Assembly: GCF_003932715.1 (NCBI RefSeq)
Contig: NZ_CP020700.1
Span: 2,750,501-2,814,500 of the forward strand
Source: Streptomyces tsukubensis
Lineage (GTDB): Bacteria; Actinomycetota; Actinomycetes; Streptomycetales; Streptomycetaceae
Length of the DNA: 64,000 bases
Direction: 5' to 3'
The position numbers and the translations under genes are program-made. Positions 51,585 to 60,631 of this stretch are shown in pieces (the first letter of the stretch is position 1; every line of letters starts with the position of its first letter). Under the pieces are notes generated by a model, which searched no databases, was not told the origin of the DNA, and saw only the letters and a program-made list of their open reading frames with translations.

Positions 51585-52783
51585 GTCTTGCGCTCCCTGC
51601 TGATCGTGGTCCTTGCCCGGTCCGGCACCGGGGCCCCGGCACTCCCCGGGGTCCGGGGCGCCGGAAGGTCGGCGTTCCGACCCACTTTAGTGGGGCGGGC
51701 CGGTAGGACGTTCGGTTGTCCACAGGCGCCGCGGAGCCGGTACGAACGGTACGGGGGCGGATCCCCCGGACGCGCCGGACCCGGAACAGGCACGCGTGAC
51801 CGCGTGCGGCCGCGTACCGGCAGGTACGGGCACCGCTGAACGCCGTTCGCTTACTAGACGCCACCGGGGCGTACGAGGTTGCCGCCGTCTCCTGTGAACC
51901 CGGCAGCCGTGCGCCTGCCCCCGGCTTCCCCCCGGCCGGTACGGCGGGCACGCATCGCCGCCGCACCCGGTGCGGGCGGCCGTCCCGCCGGGCGCACGTC
52001 CGCCGCGAGGACCGGGCAGGGTGACCGGTGACCCCGCAGCCGACCGGCCGGAGCCCGGTGGGGGCGGGCCCACCGCTGCCGTTCCGCGCCCGACCCTGCA
52101 GACCCGGCGCAGGGTGTACGGCTCACACCGGCCCGGCCGCCTGCCCGCGCGTCGGGGCCGCGCAGACCGGGGTGACCACCCGGCGCCCGGGCCCGAAGCC
52201 CGGCCCGGAACCGGAGCACCCCGCCCCGGCAGGAACGCCGTCCCGCCGGGCGTACAGCCTCCGCATCGGCCGGGCCGTTCGCGCCTCCTCCCGCAGAAGG
52301 CAACCGCCCGGGCGCGGCGTGACCAACCGGCGTCCCCGCGCCCGGCGCAACGGCCGGGCGGGGGCGGGCACCGCCGTGCAGCCCGCCACCGGAAGCGGAA
52401 CCTCCAGCTCCTTGGGTGCGCGGGCGACGACCGGAAGGCCGTCCCGCCAGGCGTACGTGCGCCGCGAGGCCCCCACCGGGTGCGGAGGCCCCCCGCCGAG
52501 CACCTCGCGCCCCCGGCGCTCCGGCGCGCCCCGGCCCGTGCGCGCCCCGTCGCGGAAGCCTCCGGAAGGCCCGTTGAGGACGTAACCACGCATTTCTCCG
52601 GCCGGAGGGGACCAATCATGATCACTTCTTGGCGATACCCGGGCGTGTTGTCAGTGGCAGGTGCGAGGATTCCCCCAGCACGCGTACGCGGGGCGGGGAG
52701 CCCCGTGCGTGCCGACCCGGCCGGGTGGGGGTGACGAGGCGGTTCCCCCGCCGGCATCCGTGCAGAAGGGATTGCTGACGGCG
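51585..52783. repeat. 1.2-kb interval with long imperfect repeats between pkaA and the FHA gene
   Basis: A motif of about 30 bases built on CGTCCCGCCGGGCGTACG recurs at roughly 51980, 52239 and 52440, each followed after a variable gap by a G(G/C)GTGACC-(A/C)(A/C)-CCGGCG-type element (52020, 52171, 52318). On the minus strand the first motif reads RRTYAWRDGLP / RRLYARRDGVP / RRTCARRDGRP. The interval must also contain the divergent promoters for pkaA and the FHA gene. The area could be a decayed repeat gene, a regulatory array, or an RNA; I cannot decide. Confidence 0.45.
52123..52593 (-). CDS. Possible repeat-bearing protein in the pkaA-FHA gap
   Basis: A 156-codon frame (MRGYVLNGPSGGFRDGAR...) has about 90% G or C in third positions, typical of coding DNA here, and contains two copies of a RR-x-YA-x-RDG-x-P repeat plus two of G-RR-x-VTP. 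A third copy of the repeat lies beyond its stop in another frame, as if the gene were frameshifted. GGAG lies only two bases before the ATG, a poor ribosome spacing. No family is recognised. Alternative: GC-skewed non-coding repeat DNA. Confidence 0.3.
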   Translation of the reverse strand: MRGYVLNGPSGGFRDGARTGRGAPERRGREVLGGGPPHPVGASRRTYAWRDGLPVVARAPKELEVPLPVAGCTAVPAPARPLRRARGRRLVTPRPGGCLLREEARTARPMRRLYARRDGVPAGAGCSGSGPGFGPGRRVVTPVCAAPTRGQAAGPV

Positions 52784-55700
52784 ATGCAGATCCGGCTGAC
52801 CGTGTCCGTGCCGCGCGGCGGGCAGGCCGCGGCGGGGCACGCGGGTGGTGCGCGCACGTGCGACGTGCTGGTCACCGCCCCCGCGGGGACGGCGCTGTCC
52901 GCCGTGGCGTCGGGTCTGGCGGCGGCCGTCGCCGGCGGCTCCGAGACCTCCGGTCCCGTCGTGCTGTACGCGGGCGGGGAGCGGCTGGACGCCCAGCGCC
53001 GGATCCTCGGCGAGCCCCCTCTGGTGGACGGCGCGGTGCTCGCGCTCCAGTCGCCCGGTGACGACGGCCCCGCGGACGCCGGTGCGGAGCCGCAGCTCCA
53101 TATCGTGGCAGGTCCGGACTCCGGCGGTGTCCATCTGCTGCACGGCGGCCGGATCGGCGTCGGCCGCTCGGCCGAGGCCGACGTCCCGCTGGACGATCCG
53201 GACGTCTCCCGGCTGCACTGCGCGGTGACCGTCGGGGAGGACGGCCGGGTCACGGTCGCCGACCTCGGCTCGACCAACGGCACCGCCCTCGACGGCCGGG
53301 CCGTCGGCGAGCGGCCGGTGCCCCTGCGCCCCGGGGCGCTGCTGCGGATCGGGGAGTCGACGCTCCGGCTGACCGCGCCCGGTTCGCTCCCCGTGCCGCT
53401 GCCGACCGCCCCGGACGGCGAGGGCCGCCTCCGGATCCCGGCCCGCCCCCCGGGGACGTACCCCCCTGACGAAGAGACCGACGAGACCGGCGGAACAGGC
53501 GGGACAGGCGGGACAGGCGGAGAGTCCTCGTACACCGCGCTCCCCGAGACCGCCGTGTACGACGGCGCTCCGGCGGTCCTGGAGCCGGAGCCCTCCGGTG
53601 CCGGGGCGCGCCGCAAGGGCGGTATAGGTGCCTGGGCCCGGCGGTTCAAGGCAGCACCCGAGCCCGACGGCGGGGAGCTGTCCGCCGCGCCCGGCCCGGA
53701 GGCCGCGCCGCCCGCCCGGCCCGTGCCGGAGACCTGGCCCGATCCCGCCGCCGTCCTGCTCACCGCCCTCGGGCCCGGCCCCCGGCTCTGGGAGCGCGAT
53801 TCCGGGCATCCGGAGTCCCTGGTGCTGCGCCTGGGCACCGCGGACCGCGAAGGTCTGCCGTCCGTGCCGGTGACGGTCGGGCTGCGGGAGGCCGGTTCGC
53901 TGGGGATCGCCGGTCCGCGGCCCCGGCTCACCGGCGCCGCCCGCTGGGCCGTCGCCCAGCTCGCCGCCCTGCACTCCCCCGCGGGGCTGGAGATCGTGCT
54001 GATCTCCGCCGACCGCAGCCGGGCCGCGGAGGCGCGCCGCGCCGACTGGGCCTGGCTCGGCTGGCTGCCCCAGGTGCGGCCCGCACACGGCCAGGACTGC
54101 CGGCTGCTGCTGGCGTACGACCGCGACCAGGCCGCCGCCCGGACCGCCGAGCTGACCCGCCGGCTGGACGACGGGCCGCTCGGCCCCGGCTGGCCGAGCG
54201 CGGACCGTACCGCCCTCGCATCGGCCGCCGGGCAGTACGAAGGACCGCGTACGGTCGTGATCGTCGACGGCGACCCCGGGTCCGCGGCGCTGCGGGAGAC
54301 CGCGGCCCGGCTGGCGGGCGCGGGCTGGTCCGCCGGGATCCATCTGATCGTGCTGGCCGAAACGCCCGCGGCCTCCCCGGCGGCCCCGGTCGCCGCGGTG
54401 TACGAGACGGCGTGCGCGGCGTCGCTGCCGTTCCGCGAGTGCGGGGCCGTCGGCATGCTCAGCGGCGATGTGGCGACCGGGCTGCGGGTGCTGCGGACGT
54501 CCGGCGGGCTGCCCGCGGGACAGGGCACGCTCGCCGTGGTGGACGCGGTGTCGGCGGCCTGGGCCGAGCGGTTCGCCAGGGCGCTCGCCCCCCTGCGTAC
54601 GGAAGAAAATGACGACGGCTCCGGTGGCTCCGGCGGCCGGGCGGCGGCGCTGCCCCGCTCCTCCCGGCTGCTGGACGAGCTGGGCCTGGCCCGGGCCACA
54701 CCCGCCTCGCTGATGGCCCGCTGGGCCGCGGCCGGGGAGGTGCCGGCGCCGGTCGCCGTGCTGGGCTCAGGCCCGCACGGCCCGCTGGCGGTGGATCTGG
54801 CGGCGGAGGGCCCGCATCTGCTGATCGAAGGACCTCCCGGCAGCGGCCGTACGGAGCTGCTGCGCTCGGTCGCCGCCTCGCTGGCCGCCGCCGGGCGCCC
54901 CGACCGCCTGGGGTTGCTGCTGGTCGACGGCGCGGGCGGCGGCGAGCGGGGAGCGGGCCTCGCGGCCTGCACGGATCTGCCGCATGTCACCGACCATCTG
55001 GTGGCCAGCGACCCGGTGCGGATGCGGACCTTCGCCCAGTCGCTGGGCGCGGAGCTGAAGCGGCGGGCCGAACTGCTGGAAGGCACCGACTTCGCCGGCT
55101 GGCACGCCGTGGGCCGGAGCGGCGGCGGGCAGCGGACCGCCGGGCGGGTCGTCGGCCCGCGTTCGCCGAGCGCGGGGGAGCAGGGCGGTACGGCCGCGGT
55201 CGGATCGCGTACGGCTGCCGCCCGCGCGGCCCAGACGGGCCTCCAGGGCGGCCGGGGCGATCTGGAATCCCCGCCGAGCAGTACGCTCCGGCTGCGCCCC
55301 GGCGGCCGTACGCGACCCGCTCCCACCCCCGGCCCGCTGCCCCGGCTGGTGGTGCTGGTGGACGATTTCGACGCCTTGGTCGCCCCGGCCCTCGGTAGTA
55401 CGGGCCGCCCGTCGGCCGGTTCCGTGGTGCGGGCGCTGGAGGCCGTGGCCAGGGACGGCGAGCGCCTCGGGGTCCATCTCGTCGCCGCCTCCGCCCGACC
55501 GGACCGGACGGCCGATACGGCGCTGGCGCGCTCCGGCGGGCTGCGTGCCGTCCTCGACCAGCCCCCGGCGCAGGCGGGACCGGACGCTCCGCTCCCCGGG
55601 CGCGGGCGGCTCGGCCGTCCGGACGGCCGGGTCGTCGAGTTCCAGGGGGGCCGGGTCACCGGCCGGATCCCGCGGACGGCGACCCTGCGGCCGACCGTCG

Positions 55701-55864
55701 TCCCGCTGGAGTGGGAGCGGATGGGCGATCCGCCGACCCGCAGACCGGTCCGGGAGCTGGGGAACGGGCCGACGGATCTGGCGCTGCTGGCCAGCGCGCT
55801 GGAGCGGGCCGCGGGCTCGGTGGACGCGGCCCCGCTGCCGCCGCTGGCCCCCGTCCCCTCCTAG
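52784..55864 (+). CDS. FHA-domain protein with FtsK/EccC-type ATPase domain
   Basis: 1026 residues from ATG 52784 (GTG 52760 is an alternative). Order: an N-terminal ubiquitin-like part (MQIRLTVSVPRG); an FHA domain near residues 105-180 with GRSAEADVPLDDPDVSRLHC and LGSTNGT, which binds phosphothreonine; a linker with GTG repeats; a mid domain; then an FtsK/SpoIIIE-like domain with a variant Walker A GPPGSGRT (Arg for Lys, near residue 682) and Walker B VVLVDDFD near 857. Divergent from the kinase genes, it is a plausible reader of PkaA/PkaB phosphorylation (inference). Confidence 0.8.
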   Translation: MQIRLTVSVPRGGQAAAGHAGGARTCDVLVTAPAGTALSAVASGLAAAVAGGSETSGPVVLYAGGERLDAQRRILGEPPLVDGAVLALQSPGDDGPADAGAEPQLHIVAGPDSGGVHLLHGGRIGVGRSAEADVPLDDPDVSRLHCAVTVGEDGRVTVADLGSTNGTALDGRAVGERPVPLRPGALLRIGESTLRLTAPGSLPVPLPTAPDGEGRLRIPARPPGTYPPDEETDETGGTGGTGGTGGESSYTALPETAVYDGAPAVLEPEPSGAGARRKGGIGAWARRFKAAPEPDGGELSAAPGPEAAPPARPVPETWPDPAAVLLTALGPGPRLWERDSGHPESLVLRLGTADREGLPSVPVTVGLREAGSLGIAGPRPRLTGAARWAVAQLAALHSPAGLEIVLISADRSRAAEARRADWAWLGWLPQVRPAHGQDCRLLLAYDRDQAAARTAELTRRLDDGPLGPGWPSADRTALASAAGQYEGPRTVVIVDGDPGSAALRETAARLAGAGWSAGIHLIVLAETPAASPAAPVAAVYETACAASLPFRECGAVGMLSGDVATGLRVLRTSGGLPAGQGTLAVVDAVSAAWAERFARALAPLRTEENDDGSGGSGGRAAALPRSSRLLDELGLARATPASLMARWAAAGEVPAPVAVLGSGPHGPLAVDLAAEGPHLLIEGPPGSGRTELLRSVAASLAAAGRPDRLGLLLVDGAGGGERGAGLAACTDLPHVTDHLVASDPVRMRTFAQSLGAELKRRAELLEGTDFAGWHAVGRSGGGQRTAGRVVGPRSPSAGEQGGTAAVGSRTAAARAAQTGLQGGRGDLESPPSSTLRLRPGGRTRPAPTPGPLPRLVVLVDDFDALVAPALGSTGRPSAGSVVRALEAVARDGERLGVHLVAASARPDRTADTALARSGGLRAVLDQPPAQAGPDAPLPGRGRLGRPDGRVVEFQGGRVTGRIPRTATLRPTVVPLEWERMGDPPTRRPVRELGNGPTDLALLASALERAAGSVDAAPLPPLAPVPS

Positions 55865-56169
55865 CCGAACACTCGGACACTCGGACACTCGGACACTCGG
55901 ACACTCGGGCAGCCGGGCAGCCGGGCAGCCGGACAGCCGGACAGCCGGACAGACCGGCGTTCAAACGGCGTGCACCTCCCCGCCGTTCCCTCGCCGTTCC
56001 CCCGCAGAAAGAGCCGTATTCCTTCACCGTCCGGGAGTTTGACCGGACATCACATCACAGAGGAATCACGAAAGCGCCGTCCGTTCTGCCCAACGGATTG
56101 CGAACCCCTCGCCCCAGGCATAGACCTGACACGCACCACGTCAGCGCCGGCTGAGAGAACGGGGCAGCA
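55865..56169. other. Gap with octamer microsatellite and sugar-operon promoter
   Basis: 305 bases. Bases 55868-55950 are an octamer array (listed separately). The rest should hold the promoter and leader of the following lipoprotein gene; the patch 56036-56070 (TTTGACCGGACATCACATCACAGAGG) is AT-richer. A plain -10/-35 pair is not obvious, and no DasR-like box is seen here. No gene. Confidence 0.4.
55868..55950. repeat. Octamer microsatellite
   Basis: Right after the FHA gene stop, ACACTCGG recurs about five times with perfect 8-base spacing, then GCAGCCGG three times and ACAGCCGG three times. Non-coding; likely slippage product, potentially variable between strains. Confidence 0.9.
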
Positions 56170-57537
56170 ATGCATACACCTCTCCGCATGAGCAAGACCG
56201 TGAAAGCGGCGGTGGCCTGCACCGTCGTCCTCGCATTCACCGTGGCGGGCTGCGGTGACGACAAGGGCGGCGACGACGGCAAGGACACCGGAAGAAGCAG
56301 CGGCACCGATTCCGCCGTCCGGCTCCCGCAGCTGAACGGCCAGACAGTGCAGGTCGCCGCGGTCTGGAGCGGCAAGGAGCAGGAGAACTTCGTCAAGGTC
56401 CTCGACGAGTTCGAGAAGCGGACCGGCGCGAAGGTCACCTTCGTGCCCGCGCAGGATCCGATCGTCAACTTCCTCGGCACCAAGATCGCCGGGGGCAGTC
56501 CGCCCGATGTGGCGCTGCTCCCCCAGCCCGGCGCCATCCGCCAGGCCGTCCAGCGTGCCTGGGCCAAACCCGTCGGCCCGGAGGCGAAGGCCGAACTGGC
56601 GAAGAACTATTCGGCGGGCTGGCAGAAGACGGGCCAGGTCGACGGCGTGCAGTACGGCGTCTACTACAAGGCCGCCAACAAGTCCCTGGTCTGGTACAAC
56701 ACGGCCGTCTTCGAGGCGGCGGGCGTCCAGGAGCCCACCACCTGGCAGGAGTTCCTGACCGCCGCCGAGACCGTATCGGCGTACGGCGTCACCCCGGTCT
56801 CGGTCGCGGGCGCCGACGGCTGGACCCTGACCGACTGGTTCGAGAACATCTACCTCTCCCAGGCGGGCCCCGAGAAGTACGACCAGCTCGCCGCGCACAC
56901 CATCAAGTGGACCGACCCGTCCGTGACCCGTGCGCTGACCACCCTCGCCCAGTTGTTCGGCAGGCCGGAGCTGATAGCGGGCGGCGCGGACGGCGCGCTC
57001 CAGACCGAGTTCCCGGCGTCGGTCAGCCAGACGTTCACCGGCGGCGACCGGGCCAAGGCGGCGATGGTCTTCGAGGGCGACTTCGTCGGTGTCACCATCG
57101 GCGAGACCAAGGCGAAGATCGGCACGGACGCCAAGGTGTTCCCGTTCCCGGCGGTCGGGGCGAAGGCCCCGCTGGTCGGCGGCGGCGACGCGGCGGTCGC
57201 CCTGAAGGACAGCAAGGGCGCGCAGGCGCTGCTGACCTTCCTCGCCTCGCCGGACGCGGCCCGTATCCAGGCAGCGGCGGGCGGTTTCGTCTCGCCGAAC
57301 AAGTCCCTCGACCCGGCCGCGTACCCGAACGACGTCCAGCGCAATATCGCGAAGGCGCTGATCGCCGCGGGCGACGGTGTCCGTTTCGATATGTCGGACC
57401 AGATGCCGCAGGCGTTCGGCGGAACACCTGGCAAGGGTCTGTGGAAACTTCTCCAGGACTTCCTGAAGAACCCGAAGGACACGGCGGGAATCCAGGCGAA
57501 ACTGGAATCCGACGCCGCGAAGGCGTACGCGGGCTGA
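56170..57537 (+). CDS. Sugar ABC transporter substrate-binding lipoprotein
   Basis: 455 residues from ATG 56170; MSKTVKAA at 56188 is the alternative. The signal ends in the lipobox VAGC. The mature part is a solute-binding protein of the sugar (CUT1/MalE-like) class: VQVAAVWSGKEQENFVKVLD, DVALLPQPGAIRQAVQ, and the FGGTPGKGLWKLLQDFL tail. Ligand unknown. It heads a three-gene operon with two permeases; its stop is 6 bases before the first permease start. Confidence 0.88.
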   Translation: MHTPLRMSKTVKAAVACTVVLAFTVAGCGDDKGGDDGKDTGRSSGTDSAVRLPQLNGQTVQVAAVWSGKEQENFVKVLDEFEKRTGAKVTFVPAQDPIVNFLGTKIAGGSPPDVALLPQPGAIRQAVQRAWAKPVGPEAKAELAKNYSAGWQKTGQVDGVQYGVYYKAANKSLVWYNTAVFEAAGVQEPTTWQEFLTAAETVSAYGVTPVSVAGADGWTLTDWFENIYLSQAGPEKYDQLAAHTIKWTDPSVTRALTTLAQLFGRPELIAGGADGALQTEFPASVSQTFTGGDRAKAAMVFEGDFVGVTIGETKAKIGTDAKVFPFPAVGAKAPLVGGGDAAVALKDSKGAQALLTFLASPDAARIQAAAGGFVSPNKSLDPAAYPNDVQRNIAKALIAAGDGVRFDMSDQMPQAFGGTPGKGLWKLLQDFLKNPKDTAGIQAKLESDAAKAYAG

Positions 57538-57543
57538 CGGCGG

Positions 57544-58896
57544 GTGTCCTCCGCAGTGCAGGCGGGGGGCCCGGCCCGGCCGGAGCCTCCCGCGGGTCCG
57601 CGCAAGAGCGTGACCGGCACCCGGACCGTTCTGGTGGCCGGCTTTCTGCTGCCGGCACTGGTGCTGCTGGGCGCGCTCGTGGTCTACCCGATCGGGTACT
57701 CGGTCTACCGTTCCTTCTTCGACCAGGCGGGCACCGGCTTCGCCGGGCTCGACAACTACCGGGAGATCTTCACCGACGAGGCGATCTTCACGGCGGTGAA
57801 GAACAACGCGGTCTGGGTGGTCCTCGCGCCCACCGTGACCACCGCCCTCGGGCTGATCTTCGCCGTGCTCACCGAACGCGTCCGCTGGGGCACCGCGTTC
57901 AAACTGGTCGTCTTCATGCCGATGGCGATCTCGATGCTGGCCGCGGGGATCATCTTCCGGCTGGTGTACGAGCAGGATCCGGACCGCGGGCTGGCCAACG
58001 CGGTCTGGGTCGGGGTCCATGACACCTTCACCGAGTCGTCGGCCTTCCCCCGGGCCCGGCCGCTGCCGGTGCACCCGCTGGAGCCGGGCGGCGGCGGGGC
58101 GTTCGTCACCAGGGCGCCGGTGTCGGCGGGGACGCCCGTACTGCTGCCGCTGGTCGGAGTGGCGCCGGACCGGATGCCGTCGGACGCCCGGCCCGCGCGG
58201 ACACCGGCGCCGGACCCGGACGGCGGGATCACCGGCACCGCGTGGCTCGACTTCACCCGGGGCGGCGGCGGAAAGCCCAATGTCACCGACCCGCAGGAGC
58301 TGGGGCTCAAGGGGATCTCCGTCGAAGCCGTCAAGGACGGGAAGGTGGTGGCGAAGGCCCGGGCCGGGGCGGACGGGGTGTTCACCCTGCCCGCCGAGGC
58401 GGACGGGGCGGTGCTGCGACTGCCCGCGGCCAACTTCCGTGAGGCGTACAACGGTGTGAGCTGGCTCGGCCCGTCGCTCGTCACCCCCGCGATCATCGGC
58501 AGCTATGTCTGGATGTGGGCCGGGTTCGCGATGGTGCTGATCGCGGCCGGACTGGCGAGCGTGCCGCGCGAACTGCTGGAACAGGCCCGGGTCGACGGGG
58601 CGGGCGAATGGCAGGTCTTCCGCCGGATCACCGTGCCGCTGCTGGCACCGGTCCTGGCGGTGGTGCTGGTCACCCTGATGATCAACGTACTGAAGATCTT
58701 CGACCTGGTGTACGTGATCGCGCCCGGATCGGCCCAGGACGACGCCAATGTGCTGGCGCTCCAGTTGTACCGCTCGTCCTTCGGGACGGCGGCCGACCTC
58801 GGCGTCGGCAGCGCCATCGCGGTACTGCTGCTGTTGCTGGTGGTGCCGGTGATGGTGGTCAATATCCGGCGGATACGGAAGGAGGACCGGCGATGA
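57544..58896 (+). CDS. Sugar ABC transporter permease with large extracytoplasmic insert
   Basis: 450 residues from a GTG. Transmembrane helices 1-3 look normal (VLVAGFLLPALVLLGALVVYP...). Then, where ordinary MalF-type permeases have a short loop, about 130 residues are inserted (roughly 160-290), including GITGTAWLDFTRGGGGKPNV and KGISVEAVKDGKVVAKARAG, a pattern like carboxypeptidase-regulatory/Cna-B beta-sandwich domains. The membrane part resumes at SLVTPAIIGSYVWMWAGFAM; the EAA loop is ELLEQARVDGAGEWQVFRRI. Typical members have about 300 residues. Overlaps the next permease by ATGA. Confidence 0.87.
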   Translation: MSSAVQAGGPARPEPPAGPRKSVTGTRTVLVAGFLLPALVLLGALVVYPIGYSVYRSFFDQAGTGFAGLDNYREIFTDEAIFTAVKNNAVWVVLAPTVTTALGLIFAVLTERVRWGTAFKLVVFMPMAISMLAAGIIFRLVYEQDPDRGLANAVWVGVHDTFTESSAFPRARPLPVHPLEPGGGGAFVTRAPVSAGTPVLLPLVGVAPDRMPSDARPARTPAPDPDGGITGTAWLDFTRGGGGKPNVTDPQELGLKGISVEAVKDGKVVAKARAGADGVFTLPAEADGAVLRLPAANFREAYNGVSWLGPSLVTPAIIGSYVWMWAGFAMVLIAAGLASVPRELLEQARVDGAGEWQVFRRITVPLLAPVLAVVLVTLMINVLKIFDLVYVIAPGSAQDDANVLALQLYRSSFGTAADLGVGSAIAVLLLLLVVPVMVVNIRRIRKEDRR

Positions 58897-59798
58897 CGGC
58901 GACCCGCCCGCGGGCAGCGGGGACCACCGCCGGGAAGGGCCCGGCCCGGCGGCCGCTCGCGGCCCGGATCGCGGCCCGGGCGGGCTCCGGCGGGGTCCGG
59001 GTCCTGCTGATCCTGACCGCCCTGTTCTGGCTGCTGCCGACCGTCGGCCTGCTGATCTCGTCGCTGCGCAGCCCCGCCGATATCGCGGCCGACGGCTGGT
59101 GGTCGGTGTTCACCGCGCCCGCGCAGCTCACCACGGAGAACTACGCGCAGCTGCTGAAGAACGAGGCGGTCACCGACTCCCTGGTCAGCAGTCTCATGAT
59201 CACCGTTCCGTCGACGGTGCTCGTGGTGGCCGTCGGGGCGCTGGCGGGCTATGCCTTCGCCTGGATGGACTTCCCCGGCCGCGACTGGTGCTTCCTGCTG
59301 GTCGTGGCGCTGCTGGTGGTCCCGGTGCAGGTGGCGCTAGTCCCGGTCGCCGAGCTGTTCGGGGTGATCGGGATCTTCGAGACCACGCTCGGGGTGATCC
59401 TCTTCCATGTGGCCTTCGGGCTGCCGTTCGCGATCTTCCTGCTGCGGAACTTCTTCGCGGAGATCCCGCGCGAGCTGCTGGAGGCGGCCCGGCTGGACGG
59501 CGCGGGCGAGCTGCGGCTCTTCGCCCGGGTGGTACTGCCGCTCGGTGGTCCGGCCATTGCGTCGCTGGGGATCTTCCAGTTCCTGTGGGTGTGGAACGAC
59601 ATGCTGATCGCGCTGATCTTCGCGGACACCGACAGCGCGCCGGTCACGGTGGTCCTGCAGCGGCAGGTCCGCCAGTTCGGCAACAACATCGACGTCCTCG
59701 CCTCGGGGGCGTTCCTGTCGATGGTCGTCCCGCTGGTGGTGTTCTTCGCCTTCCAGCGGCAGTTCGTCTCGGGGGTGATGGCCGGGGCGGTCAAATAG
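58893..59798 (+). CDS. Sugar ABC transporter permease (MalG-type)
   Basis: 301 residues from ATG 58893, overlapping the previous stop (ATGA), with AAGGAGG ahead. Six transmembrane helices; the EAA loop is ELLEAARLDGAGELRLFARV. It forms the inner-membrane channel with the insert-bearing permease. No ATPase gene is in the operon, so a shared MsiK-type ATPase is expected. A stem-loop follows the stop. Confidence 0.9.
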   Translation: MTATRPRAAGTTAGKGPARRPLAARIAARAGSGGVRVLLILTALFWLLPTVGLLISSLRSPADIAADGWWSVFTAPAQLTTENYAQLLKNEAVTDSLVSSLMITVPSTVLVVAVGALAGYAFAWMDFPGRDWCFLLVVALLVVPVQVALVPVAELFGVIGIFETTLGVILFHVAFGLPFAIFLLRNFFAEIPRELLEAARLDGAGELRLFARVVLPLGGPAIASLGIFQFLWVWNDMLIALIFADTDSAPVTVVLQRQVRQFGNNIDVLASGAFLSMVVPLVVFFAFQRQFVSGVMAGAVK

Positions 59799-59831
59799 CC
59801 CGAGGCCGGTCCGCCGGGGGCGGCGGTACGG

Positions 59832-59870
59832 GGAGGGGGGCCGGGGCCCGTGCGGGTGCCGGCCCCCTCC
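59832..59870 (+). terminator. Stem-loop after the second sugar ABC operon
   Basis: G/A-rich GGAGGGGGG-CCGG pairs with CCGGCCCCCTCC (one bulge) over about 12 pairs, 34 bases after the permease stop and just before the convergent TetR gene stop at 59940. Confidence 0.6.
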
Positions 59871-59939
59871 TCGTACCCGCATAAAAGCCTCGCACCCGTA
59901 CAGAACCTCGGCAGCCCGGCCCGGGTCGGCCCCCGGGGG

Positions 59940-60551
59940 TCACACCCGCAGCGCCGCCACCGCCCCGCGCGCCAGGACGTCCAGATAGCCCTTCGGGAGC
60001 TTCTCCCGCACCACCACCAGACGCCAGTACAGCGGTCCGACCGTGACATCGAGCAGACGGTACGCGTCGGTGCCCGGCGGCAGCTCGCCGCGGGCGACGG
60101 CGTCCCGCACGATCATCGCGGCCATCCCCCGCTGGCTGTCCACCAGCGCGGCCTTGATCGCATCGGCGATCTCCGGACTGCGGGCGGATTCGACGATCAG
60201 ATCCGGGATGATCTGCGAGGCCACGGGGTGGCGCAGGGCGTGCGACGCGACCTCCAGCAGCGCCCGTACGTCCCCGTACAGCGACCCGGTGGACGGCGCG
60301 GGCAGACCCTGGACGGCGAAGGCCGACAGCAGATCCACGACCAGGGACAGCTTGGACTTCCAGCGGCGGTAGACCGCCGTCTTCCCGACGCCCGCGCGGC
60401 GCGCGATGCCTTCGATCGACATCCGGGCGAAGCCGACCGTGGCCAGCTCCTCGAAGACGGCGGCGCGGATCGCCTCCGTCACTTCCTCGCGGAGCACTGC
60501 GGCACCCGCGGGCGCGCGTCGTGGAGGTCGCGGGTCCGGGTCGGTGGTCAT
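59940..60551 (-). CDS. TetR-family transcriptional regulator
   Basis: 203 residues from ATG 60551. The N-terminal helix-turn-helix reads GFARMSIEGIARRAGVGKTAVYRRWKSK (typical TetR, near residues 38-65); the C-terminal domain resembles TetR_C proteins of the AcrR type. It is divergent from the polysaccharide ABC exporter genes, and an 11-bp direct repeat in the shared region is a probable operator. It may control the exporter, itself, or the sugar operon behind it. Confidence 0.88.
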   Translation of the reverse strand: MTTDPDPRPPRRAPAGAAVLREEVTEAIRAAVFEELATVGFARMSIEGIARRAGVGKTAVYRRWKSKLSLVVDLLSAFAVQGLPAPSTGSLYGDVRALLEVASHALRHPVASQIIPDLIVESARSPEIADAIKAALVDSQRGMAAMIVRDAVARGELPPGTDAYRLLDVTVGPLYWRLVVVREKLPKGYLDVLARGAVAALRV

Positions 60552-60571
60552 GGCGAGGAGCATACCCGTGA

Positions 60572-60631
60572 CGACGAAACGGTTGCGTTGCGACGCACGT
60601 ACGCCCTAGTCTCGCCGTAGCGACGAAACGG
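60572..60631. promoter_or_regulatory. Divergent promoter with 11-bp direct repeat (TetR operator candidate)
   Basis: CGACGAAACGG occurs at 60572-60582 and 60621-60631. Between the copies TTGCGT (60583-60588) and TAGTCT (60607-60612), 18 bases apart, form a plausible plus-strand promoter. The repeats flank exactly this promoter, as expected for repression by the adjacent TetR protein. Inference. Confidence 0.55.

Noticed and set aside
52651..55659. 1002-codon minus-strand frame opposite the FHA gene
   Set aside because: Ser/Pro/Arg-rich shadow without domains; the FHA and Walker motifs are on the plus strand.
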